Of a stretch of 64,000 nucleotides of DNA, positions 54,094-61,102 are shown one piece after another. Under the pieces are notes generated by a model. The model was given only the letters and a program-made list of their open reading frames with translations, searched no databases and was not told the DNA's origin. Source of the DNA: Bradyrhizobium diazoefficiens (lineage in GTDB: Bacteria; Pseudomonadota; Alphaproteobacteria; Rhizobiales; Xanthobacteraceae); the NCBI RefSeq assembly GCF_018129965.1, contig NZ_JAFCKW010000005.1, positions 346,251-410,250 of the forward strand. Reading direction: 5' to 3'. The position numbers and the translations under genes are program-made. How positions within the stretch are numbered: the first letter of the stretch is position 1; each line of letters begins with the position of its first letter.

Positions 54094-54552
54094 ATGGACA
54101 AGATGAGATTGGACAAGTGTGACTGGCTGATTGTGTGCGACGGGCGCAAGGCGCTCATTCTGGAGAATCGCGGCGACGAGATCTATCCGAACCTCCACAC
54201 AAAGGAGGTGCACGAGCAGCCGAACCCTCCGACCAGCGCGCAAGGGGCGGATGCGCCGGGCCGCCTTCATGCCGCCAGCGGCGCGCGCAGTTCGGTCGAG
54301 CAGACCGACTGGCACGATGAGGCCGAGCGTGCCTTCCTGCGGAATTTGGCCGGCCGGCTTGATGCAGCTGTCTGTGCGGGCGAGACCACGGCCCTGACCA
54401 TGGTGGCCTCACCGCGTGCGCTCGGCATGATCCGCGCCGATTATTCAGACGTGGTGCGCAAGGCGCTTCAGGGCGAGGTCGGAAAGGACCTCGTCAAGCT
54501 GCCGGTCTACGAGATCGAGAAGCAGTTGCTGCTGTCGGGCGCCGCCAAATAG
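54094..54552 (+). CDS. Host-attachment family protein (baeRF type)
   Basis: 152 residues: the N-terminus MDKMRLDKCDWLIVCDGRKA, then LILENRGDEIYPNLHTKEVH and the C-terminal ALTMVASPRALGMIRADYSD fit the host-attachment protein family, which has an archaeo-eukaryotic release-factor-like fold. The name comes from an early Agrobacterium attachment locus; the role in the cell is not established. No partner gene is adjacent. Confidence 0.85.
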   Translation: MDKMRLDKCDWLIVCDGRKALILENRGDEIYPNLHTKEVHEQPNPPTSAQGADAPGRLHAASGARSSVEQTDWHDEAERAFLRNLAGRLDAAVCAGETTALTMVASPRALGMIRADYSDVVRKALQGEVGKDLVKLPVYEIEKQLLLSGAAK

Positions 54553-54579
54553 GGGGGAGCCTTGGACGCGCCGGCCTCC

Positions 54580-54840
54580 TCAGTAGCAGGGGTGTCGGCG
54601 GCGGTCCTGGCCCACATAGGCGGCGGCGCTCTGGTAGCAATGGTTGGTTGATGGGCCGTCGTACAAGGCGAAGGTGCCGGGGGTGTAGCCGGGCCCGTAA
54701 TTGTGCACGTAGCTGATCGGGTAGGGCAGCGGGCTGGCGTAGCGGTGGTACCGATGATGTCCCCGTGCCTCCGCAAGGCTGGGGGCTAGGATTGCGGCCG
54801 ACAGGGCAGCAACCGCGGCTACAAGCTTCAACTTGCTCAT
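54580..54840 (-). CDS. Small secreted His/Tyr-rich protein
   Basis: 86 residues: a signal peptide (about 1-25, ...SLAEARG), then GHHRYHRYASPLPYPISYVH, then NYGPGYTPGTFALYDGPSTN and two cysteines in HCYQSAAAYVGQDRRRHPCY. The cysteines may form one disulphide. The His-rich start could bind metal. The family is unnamed as far as I can tell. I chose the ATG at 54840. Confidence 0.7.
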   Translation of the reverse strand: MSKLKLVAAVAALSAAILAPSLAEARGHHRYHRYASPLPYPISYVHNYGPGYTPGTFALYDGPSTNHCYQSAAAYVGQDRRRHPCY

Positions 54841-55144
54841 CTCGATTCTCCGGAACCCGCACGAATAGGTTAGCCGCTTATAGCCATTTCGGGCTGTCTG
54901 GGCACCCATCCACCGGCAGCAAATCAGGGCCAATCCTGCCGATTCCGGGGTGGGTGTGACAGAATTGCCGGAATGATCGCGCCAGGCCTGCCCATTTTTG
55001 GCCTTTTCGGGATGCTTAACGAATTCCCCACACAAGTATGACCAAAGAGAATCCCGTTGAGAATCCTGTTTCCGGCCCTCGGATATTCCTTTGGGGGTCC
55101 GTCCAGGCCGGTTCATTGCTGAAGGCTTCCGCCGTCACCCCGCC
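54841..55144. other. Intergenic region between divergent genes, nothing coding seen
   Basis: 304 bases. No ORF with coding character and no clear repeat family. It should hold both divergent promoters. Confidence 0.55.
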
Positions 55145-55594
55145 ATGCGCATCCCGCTTCTGAGCCTGCTGTTGCTCTGCATTGCCGCCGTCGCCAACCC
55201 GGCGCGGGCCGAGCTGCACATCACCCGCGACCACGGCGGTTACGTCGAGGAGTACAAGGCGAGGTACAAGCGCGTCCGCGAGAAGGGCGAGCGCGTCATC
55301 ATCGACGGCATCTGCAACTCGGCCTGCACCCTGGTGCTCGGCATCGTGCCGATGAACAAAATCTGCGTGACGCCGCGCGCCAGCCTCGGCTTCCACCAGG
55401 CCTATTACGACAAGGCCTTCACCTTCGGCATCAAGGTCACCAGCGCTGAGGGGACATCCGACCTGATGTCCTACTACCCCGACACGGTGAAGGACTGGAT
55501 CCGCCGCAATGGCGGGCTCACGACTGACATGAAGAAGATCAAGAACGGCGTCGAGCTCTGGAAGATCATCGATCCCTGTCCGGAAGAATGGTGA
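55145..55594 (+). CDS. Secreted ClpP/crotonase-like protein (COG3904 type)
   Basis: 149 residues with a signal peptide (about 1-22, ...NPARAE). The pattern ERVIIDGICNSACTLVLGIV (about 49-68) and PRASLGFHQAYYD (about 77-89), with a serine (Ser59) in a CxSAC motif and a histidine (His84) in GFH, is that of periplasmic ClpP-like proteins of COG3904. Protease activity is not proven for this family. The ATG at 55145 gives a clear signal sequence. Confidence 0.85.
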   Translation: MRIPLLSLLLLCIAAVANPARAELHITRDHGGYVEEYKARYKRVREKGERVIIDGICNSACTLVLGIVPMNKICVTPRASLGFHQAYYDKAFTFGIKVTSAEGTSDLMSYYPDTVKDWIRRNGGLTTDMKKIKNGVELWKIIDPCPEEW

Positions 55595-55698
55595 GACCCT
55601 GAGCTGATCCACCGCTGCCGCGCTCTGCCGCGGCGCAGCATCGTCAGGCGAGAAATTCGCATTGCCGCATAGGCCCCGCTGGGGCAATGAGGGCGGCA

Positions 55699-56571
55699 AT
55701 GAACCATAATCAAGAAGGCCTCACCGCGCGTGCCGCGCCGATCCTGTTCGTGCTGCTCTGGAGCACGGGATTCATCGGCACCAAATACGTCATCAACAAC
55801 GCCGATCCCCTAACCTATCTCGCCATCCGCATGGCTGTCGTGGTCGGTCTGATGGCGCTCATCGCGGCAATTACGCGGCCGAAATGGCCTGATCGCATCG
55901 GCATCGCGCACAGTGCCGTGGCCGGCATTCTCGTCCATGGCTTCTATCTCGGCGGCACCGCGATCGCGATTGCACATTCGATTCCGGCCGGGCTCTCGGC
56001 GCTGATTCCGGGCTTGCAGCCGATCCTGACCTCGACCATCGCCAACCGCTGGCTCGGCGAGAAGGTGACGCCGGTGCAATGGGCGGGCCTCGTGCTTGGC
56101 CTCGGCGGCGTGGTGCTGATCCTGCACAACCGCCCGATGACCGGCGAGGCCGGGCTCGGCTGGATCGCCTCGGTGGTCTCGCTGATCTCGATCACGCTCG
56201 GCACGCTCTATCAGCGCCGCTTTTGCAATCACATCGACTGGCGCGCGGGCAATCTCGTCCAGTACGTCTCCGTCACGATCTTCTTTACGATCGGCGCCTT
56301 CCTGTTCGAGGATCGCGTGGTCCACTGGACGCGGGAGTTCGTGCTCGCGCTGACCTGGCTCGCCGTGGCGCTTTCGATCGGATCAATCGGGCTGTTGTAC
56401 TGGCTGATCCGCCATGCCGCGGCAACGTCGGTTGCGAGCCTGTTCTATCTGGTGCCTGCCGTCACCGCGCTGATGGCCTATCTGCTGTTCGGGGAGAGGC
56501 TCGACGCCTTGGCGATTGCCGGCATGGGGATGTGCGCGGCCGCAGTGTTCGTGGTCAACCGGCGATTCTAG
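55699..56571 (+). CDS. EamA/DMT-family transporter
   Basis: 290 residues with about ten helices. The first repeat has APILFVLLWSTGFIGTKYVI (about 10-29) and the second begins near LGWIASVVSLISITLGTLYQ. I chose the ATG at 55699 behind GAGGGCGG; an ATG at 55687 would add four residues. The substrate is unknown. The protein is only loosely like the other EamA transporter at 44853, so they are not recent duplicates. Confidence 0.9.
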   Translation: MNHNQEGLTARAAPILFVLLWSTGFIGTKYVINNADPLTYLAIRMAVVVGLMALIAAITRPKWPDRIGIAHSAVAGILVHGFYLGGTAIAIAHSIPAGLSALIPGLQPILTSTIANRWLGEKVTPVQWAGLVLGLGGVVLILHNRPMTGEAGLGWIASVVSLISITLGTLYQRRFCNHIDWRAGNLVQYVSVTIFFTIGAFLFEDRVVHWTREFVLALTWLAVALSIGSIGLLYWLIRHAAATSVASLFYLVPAVTALMAYLLFGERLDALAIAGMGMCAAAVFVVNRRF

Positions 56572-56660
56572 ACCGGAAGATCAGATGGCCGGACGACATC
56601 CCTGACGTGCAGGGCAGGTTCGTGTTAGGCTGCAGGCATTTCAGTTTCCCTTTCGAGACG

Positions 56661-57416
56661 ATGATTTCCATGAAGAAGGCGCGGCGCGCATTGCTCGGCA
56701 GGTCCCTGAAGCCGGTCCGGATTGCCTGCATCAACTACGCCGAGGAGATGATGAGCGACCGAATGATGGGCCGGCTCACTGCGGCGCTGCAGAAATGCTA
56801 CGACGAGCATTTCCTGCCTGTTTGGGGCTATCCCGTTGATCTCGACGTCACGCGGAAGCCGAAACCCACGGACTGGCAGCTGGTCTATTTCGACGACGCC
56901 ACCAACAAGAACTTCCTGGGGCGGCACGAGCTGACGCATCGCGGCCAGCCGATCTCGAAAATCTTCCTCAAGGCGCTCGGCGAGGACGATCCGGTCAGCC
57001 TCGCGGCATCGCATGAGCTGTTCGAGATGGTGCTCGACCCCATGGCCAATCTCTGGGCCGACAAGAACCGCAGCACGCAATACGCCTATGAAGTCTGCGA
57101 CGCCGTGGAGGAGGACTCCTTCCTCGTCAACGGCTTTGCGATGTCGAACTTCGTCTATCCGTCCTGGTTCGAGCCGTTCAAGCATCCCCGCGGCACCAAA
57201 TTCGACCATATGGGATCGCTGAAGGCGCCGTTTTCGATGACCGAGGGGGGCTACGTCATCAAGAAGGTCAACGGCAGGAAGGTGATCAAGCAGTTCGGCT
57301 CGCCCGAGAAGCGGCGGCGTTTCGCCAAGGAAGACCGGCGCGGCCATCGCAGCGAATTCCGCGATCCGCAAGGCGAGCATCACGCCGGCCGGCGGGCGGC
57401 CCGGAAGCGGCGGTAG
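56661..57416 (+). CDS. Hypothetical protein with a zincin-like SHELFEMVLDP motif
   Basis: 251 residues, soluble, with a basic C-terminal tail (KKVNGRKVIKQFGSPEKRRR onward). SLAASHELFEMVLDPMAN (about 115-132) fits the SHExxExxxDP pattern seen in predicted metalloproteases, with His, Glu and the later Glu/Asp as possible metal ligands. Other conserved-looking stretches are FDDATNKNFLGRHELTHRGQ and DAVEEDSFLVNGFAMSNF. I recognise no named family. The ATG at 56661 is the first of two close starts (56661 and 56670). Confidence 0.7.
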   Translation: MISMKKARRALLGRSLKPVRIACINYAEEMMSDRMMGRLTAALQKCYDEHFLPVWGYPVDLDVTRKPKPTDWQLVYFDDATNKNFLGRHELTHRGQPISKIFLKALGEDDPVSLAASHELFEMVLDPMANLWADKNRSTQYAYEVCDAVEEDSFLVNGFAMSNFVYPSWFEPFKHPRGTKFDHMGSLKAPFSMTEGGYVIKKVNGRKVIKQFGSPEKRRRFAKEDRRGHRSEFRDPQGEHHAGRRAARKRR

Positions 57417-57426
57417 GGCGCCCTAC

Positions 57427-57462
57427 AGCAAGCCTCCGGGCGTTCGCACCCGGAGGCTTGCT
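57427..57462. terminator. Bidirectional terminator between convergent genes
   Basis: AGCAAGCCTCCGGG and CCCGGAGGCTTGCT form a perfect 14-bp stem around CGTTCGCA. It lies between the 57416 stop (plus) and the 57485 stop (minus). No long T-run is present on either side, so efficiency is uncertain. Confidence 0.65.
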
Positions 57463-57484
57463 CTGGCCAGCCCCCGTACTGTGA

Positions 57485-57772
57485 TCAGCGCTTGGCCTTC
57501 CTGGCTTTCTTCTTTTTGTTTTTGGCGGCTTTCTTTGCCGATTTCTTGGGGGCCTTCTTGACGGCCTTCTTCACGGATTTCTTCGCCGACTTTTTGGCTG
57601 CCTTCTTCGATGATTTCTTGGCGGCCTTCTTCTTGGAAGCCTTCCTGGCCTTCTTCGGCGCGGCTTTCTTCGCGACCTTCTTGGCAGCGGTGACAGCGGC
57701 GTCCTTGGTCGGCTCCACGGCGGCGGTGATCGGCTCCTGCCCCTGTTCGGTGATCGTCTTCTCGTCGTCCAT
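57485..57772 (-). CDS. Histone-H1-like Lys/Ala-rich protein
   Basis: 95 residues from MDDEKTITEQGQEPITAA. After an acidic N-terminus of about 25 residues the protein is nearly all Lys and Ala in KKAAKK/KKSAKK units (AKKVAKKAAPKKARKASK and onward). It resembles histone H1-like DNA-binding proteins of bacteria. The window's Adk has a similar tail. A GGGGGA ribosome-binding site precedes the chosen start; an ATG seven codons earlier is possible. Confidence 0.85.
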   Translation of the reverse strand: MDDEKTITEQGQEPITAAVEPTKDAAVTAAKKVAKKAAPKKARKASKKKAAKKSSKKAAKKSAKKSVKKAVKKAPKKSAKKAAKNKKKKARKAKR

Positions 57773-57838
57773 ATCGTCCCCCACGGTTTGCATCGAGCGG
57801 TGACGATAGCGGGTTTCAAAATTGTGTCAAAGTAGCGC

Positions 57839-59278
57839 TCAACCTTTGCGGATCTTTGCGTAGGCGGCGAGCGCGCGCTCGCGTCCCTTGGCGTGATCGA
57901 CGATCGGTTGCGGATAGGTCTTGCCGAGCGTCACGCCTGCGCTCGCAAGCTCGAGCGGCGTCGCCTGCCAGGGCTGATGGATCAGCTTGGCCGGCATGTC
58001 CTTCAACTCGGGCACCCAGCGCCGGACATAGCTTCCGTCGGGGTCGAACTTCTCGCCCTGCAGCTGCGGATTGAACACGCGGAAATAGGGCGCGGCGTCG
58101 GCGCCGCAGCCGGCGACCCATTGCCAGTTGGCGGGATTGCTGCCGGCATCCGCATCGACCAGCGTGTCCCAGAACCAGCTCTCGCCGTCGCGCCAGTCGA
58201 TCAGCAGATGCTTGACCAGGAAGGACGCCACCACCATCCGGACCCGGTTGTGCATCACGCCTGTGTGCCAGAGCTCGCGCAGGCCCGCATCGACGATGGG
58301 ATAGCCGGTGCGTCCACGCTGCCAGGCGGCGAGCGCTGCGTCGTCGGGCTTCCAGGGGAAGCCGTCGAAATTTGCCTGCAGGTTCTCGGTGGCGAGATCG
58401 GGATGGTCGTGGAGCAGGTGGCGGCAGAACTCGCGCCAGCCGAGCTCGCTCAGGAATTTGTCGACGCCGGGGCCAGTCGCGTGGTCCTCCGCCGCAGCGA
58501 ACCGCGCGGCGTGCCAGACCTGGCGCGGGCTGAGCTCGCCGAACCTCAAATGCGGGGAGAGGCCAGAAGTGCAATCCCGGTCCGGGCGGTCGCGATCTGC
58601 GGCATAGCTGCGCACGGTATGCTTGAGGAAGTCGCGCAGGCCCGTGCGCGCGGACGCCTCGCCGGGCGTCCAGCGCTCGCGCAGGCCGCCGGCCCAATCG
58701 GGCTTGCCCGGCTCGAGCTTCCAGCTCTCCAGCGTATCTCCAGGGATATTCGGACCCGCCTGCAGCACTTTCGGAGCGGGCAATGGCTTCGGCGGGTCGC
58801 CGAGCGACAGCACCCGGCGCCAGAACGGCGTGAAGACGCGCAGGCCGCGGCCTTCCTTGTTGCGGATCTCCGAGGGCGCGACCAGGAGGTCGCCGGGGAA
58901 GATTTGCGATGAGGCGCCGAGCTTTGCCAGCGCTGCTTCGAGCGCTTTCTCGACCGCCTGATGCGATGCCTGCGCGATCCCGTTCCAGTAGACCGCGGCG
59001 GCGCCGCTCTCGCGAACGACCTCGGGGATGACTTTGGCGGCCGGGCCCTTGCGCAGGATCAGCGATCCGCCCCGCGTGGCAATGTCGGCACCGAGCGCCC
59101 GCAGCGATTGCGCCAGCCACCAGCGCGCCGCGCCGCCCGGTGCACGCCCCGCCGCATCATCCAGCACATAGAGGCAAACGACCGGCGCGCCGGACTTCGC
59201 GGCAGCGTGGAGGGCAGGATGGTCGGACAGGCGGAGGTCATCGCGGAACCAGACGATGATCGGCTGTGGGCTTGGCAT
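57839..59278 (-). CDS. phr: Deoxyribodipyrimidine photolyase
   Basis: 479 residues; repairs cyclobutane pyrimidine dimers with blue light. The N-terminal antenna domain begins PIIVWFRDDLRLSDHPALHA (about 6-25), and the C-terminal FAD domain carries GVDKFLSELGWREFCRHLLH, TGYPIVDAGLRELWHTGVMH and NRVRMVVASFLVKHLLIDWR, the usual FAD-binding region, with PANWQWVAGCGADAAPYFR near the end. The length and order are those of class I CPD photolyases. It lies downstream of the peroxiredoxin gene, on the same strand. Confidence 0.95.
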   Translation of the reverse strand: MPSPQPIIVWFRDDLRLSDHPALHAAAKSGAPVVCLYVLDDAAGRAPGGAARWWLAQSLRALGADIATRGGSLILRKGPAAKVIPEVVRESGAAAVYWNGIAQASHQAVEKALEAALAKLGASSQIFPGDLLVAPSEIRNKEGRGLRVFTPFWRRVLSLGDPPKPLPAPKVLQAGPNIPGDTLESWKLEPGKPDWAGGLRERWTPGEASARTGLRDFLKHTVRSYAADRDRPDRDCTSGLSPHLRFGELSPRQVWHAARFAAAEDHATGPGVDKFLSELGWREFCRHLLHDHPDLATENLQANFDGFPWKPDDAALAAWQRGRTGYPIVDAGLRELWHTGVMHNRVRMVVASFLVKHLLIDWRDGESWFWDTLVDADAGSNPANWQWVAGCGADAAPYFRVFNPQLQGEKFDPDGSYVRRWVPELKDMPAKLIHQPWQATPLELASAGVTLGKTYPQPIVDHAKGRERALAAYAKIRKG

Positions 59279-59348
59279 GATCGAGGGCGTGTCTCGTTGA
59301 GCAGGTTCTCAATATACGGGACACAGTGGCAGAGTTTCCTCCGCAGGT

Positions 59349-59379
59349 CATGATCCCGGGGATCTGCCCCGGGATCATG
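59349..59379. terminator. Perfect palindrome between peroxiredoxin and photolyase genes
   Basis: CATGATCCCGGGG and CCCCGGGATCATG form a perfect 13-bp stem with loop ATCTG. It lies 25 bases past the peroxiredoxin stop and 71 bases before the photolyase start. It has no T-run, and it shares the CATGATCCCGG core with the repeat at 9219, so it may be a decayed repeat or a stabilising 3' hairpin. Confidence 0.6.
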
Positions 59380-59403
59380 CCTGGCTGTTGCTTCAGCCAA
59401 TGA

Positions 59404-60063
59404 TCACTTCGGCTGCGGCACGATCCGGATGTAGGGCTTCGGCTCTTTCCAGCCCTGCGGATAGATCGTCTTGGCCTCGTCGTTGGAGACCGAGCCCGCG
59501 ATGATCACGTCCTCGCCCTGCGACCAGTCGGCCGGCGTCGCGACACGATGCTTGGCAGTGAGCTGGAGCGAGTCGATGACGCGCAGGATTTCCTGGAAGT
59601 TACGGCCCGTGGTCATCGGATAGACCAGCACCAGCTTGATCTTCTTGTCCGGCCCGATGACGAAGACGTTGCGAACGGTCTGGTTGTCGGCTGCGGTGCG
59701 GACGAGGGGGTCGCCCGAGATGGCGGCCGGCAGCATGCCGTATAATTTTGACACGTTGTAATCGGTGTCGGCGATCATCGGGAAGTTCGGCGCTGCGCCT
59801 TGCGTCTCCTTGATGTCCTCCGACCATTTCGCATGGCGATCGACCGGATCGACCGAGAGGCCCATCAGCTTGACGCCACGCTTGTCGAATTCCGGCTTCA
59901 ACCGGGCGAGCGCGCCGAGCTCCGTCGTACACACCGGCGTGAAGTCCTTCGGATGCGAGAACAGCAGTGCCCAGCTGTTGCCGATCCAGTCGTGAAACTT
60001 GATCTTGCCTTCGGTGGTCTCGGCTTCGAAGTCAGGGGCGGTGGCGCCGATCGGAAGTGTCAT
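59404..60063 (-). CDS. 1-Cys peroxiredoxin (Prx6 type)
   Basis: 219 residues. The peroxidatic Cys45 is in DFTPVCTTELG. No other cysteine is present, so this is a true 1-Cys enzyme that needs an external reductant. The C-terminal domain with LQLTAKHRVATPADWSQGED (about 167-186) is that of the Prx6 subgroup. It reduces hydroperoxides. The ATG at 60063 gives MTLPIGATAPDFEAETTEGK. Direct repeats of CAAGTGAAC lie upstream. Confidence 0.95.
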   Translation of the reverse strand: MTLPIGATAPDFEAETTEGKIKFHDWIGNSWALLFSHPKDFTPVCTTELGALARLKPEFDKRGVKLMGLSVDPVDRHAKWSEDIKETQGAAPNFPMIADTDYNVSKLYGMLPAAISGDPLVRTAADNQTVRNVFVIGPDKKIKLVLVYPMTTGRNFQEILRVIDSLQLTAKHRVATPADWSQGEDVIIAGSVSNDEAKTIYPQGWKEPKPYIRIVPQPK

Positions 60064-60456
60064 TGTTTTACCTCATCGCATTGAATTCACTGCAGAATTC
60101 GTTTTCGACCGTCGTGCTCAATATAGGGGCTTGGCGAGGCCAAGTGAACGTCAAGTGAACCGCTTCAAGTAAAATGTGAATTCCTTCTCCAAAGGGCCGA
60201 TTTCACAGCACCTTTCTGTTACAGCGGCGCCTGCGACGGAACAGCTACACCGGAGCCACACGGACTTCATTGCCCCGATAAAGCCTTTTATGACTTGCAT
60301 CACGCTGGCCCGACGTTTGATGGAACCGAAACGCTCCTGATAGCGACCAATTGGCAACCATCGAAAAAAGTCGCGATCCCCGTATCGAATCATTAACCAC
60401 CCCTTTACGCCCGCATGAAAATGCTGGTCGATCAGAAGAAATCTGGAAGTGAACTA
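60064..60456. other. Long intergenic region between divergent genes
   Basis: 393 bases. The only structured piece is the CAAGTGAAC direct repeat at 60141-60160, with a TATATT element nearby (60118-60127, minus strand). No ORF with coding character, apart from a possible upstream start at 60415 of the next gene. Confidence 0.55.
60141..60160. promoter_or_regulatory. Direct repeat CAAGTGAAC upstream of peroxiredoxin
   Basis: CAAGTGAAC occurs at 60141-60149 and 60152-60160, 11 bases apart start to start, about one helical turn. A weaker CAAGT follows at 60166. The spacing suggests two protein subunits on one face of the DNA. It lies about 80-100 bases upstream of the peroxiredoxin ATG. Confidence 0.4.
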
Positions 60457-61029
60457 ATGTCCGCCGCTGCACATAAGTCTGTTGAGTCGCCGTCCCTCGA
60501 ACCGTCCTGCCGCGATACCGCGGCTTATGCCCTCTCCATCGTGCGCGACGGCGTGATCACGGGCGAAGGCCCAACCACCAAGGGCCGGGTCCACTTCTCC
60601 CGCTCGCTCGATGCCGACGATACCGCCTGGTGCATGCGCATCCTGACGGCCACCGCCGTCAACGAACAACCGGTTAGCCGTGCCGAGGCCGAAGCCCTGT
60701 TCGAGATCAACGAGGCCGCGACCGAGCGCAACGATGGCGGCCGGTTCGACGACCTGCTTGCCAAGGCTGTCGCCCACTATGCCGCCAGCGCCTCGGGCCT
60801 GAAGGTGCCGGCACGCAGCGTCGCGCTGTCGGCCGAGTCCGACATCGAGAGCTGGGCTCCGTCCTACGCCTCCAAGGTCAACAGCGAGATGCTGGAGTGG
60901 ATTGCCGGCCAGATGCGCGGCAAACGTCACAACAACCGTCGCCTGATGGCGATGGTGGCGACCTTCCTGGGCGCCACCGCGCTGCCTCTGGCTGGCCAAT
61001 TGCCGAACGTGTTCGACATCGGCATGTAA
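60457..61029 (+). CDS. Hypothetical protein with a C-terminal membrane segment
   Basis: 190 residues from MSAAAHKSVESPSLEPSCRD. A central soluble part (RDTAAYALSIVRDGVITGEG, DAVHYAASASG-like stretches) is followed by a basic stretch (MRGKRHNNRRLMAMVATFLG) and a C-terminal hydrophobic run (ATALPLAGQLPNVF). The in-frame ATG at 60415 gives a 204-residue version; the ribosome-binding site does not decide. I recognise no family. Confidence 0.65.
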   Translation: MSAAAHKSVESPSLEPSCRDTAAYALSIVRDGVITGEGPTTKGRVHFSRSLDADDTAWCMRILTATAVNEQPVSRAEAEALFEINEAATERNDGGRFDDLLAKAVAHYAASASGLKVPARSVALSAESDIESWAPSYASKVNSEMLEWIAGQMRGKRHNNRRLMAMVATFLGATALPLAGQLPNVFDIGM

Positions 61030-61074
61030 GAATTCGAGGAGGTCGTCGCGCCCCTTGCGGGGCGCGCGCGCAAG

Positions 61075-61102
61075 CGGCGGGGTTATTTCCCCGCCGTTTT
61101 TT
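61075..61102 (+). terminator. Rho-independent terminator inside the end of the convergent gene
   Basis: CGGCGGGG and CCCCGCCG pair over 8 bp around TTATTT, followed by six Ts. It serves the plus-strand gene ending at 61029. The loop's TTA is the stop codon (TAA) of the minus-strand gene at 61083, so the terminator DNA is partly coding on the other strand. Confidence 0.85.

Noticed and set aside
57490..57700. AAG/GCC-rich repeats
   Set aside because: They are the Lys/Ala codons of the H1-like protein rather than a DNA element.
60322..60350. Possible EcfG promoter GGAACCGAAACGC
   Set aside because: No CGTT at 16-17 bases after the -35 element.
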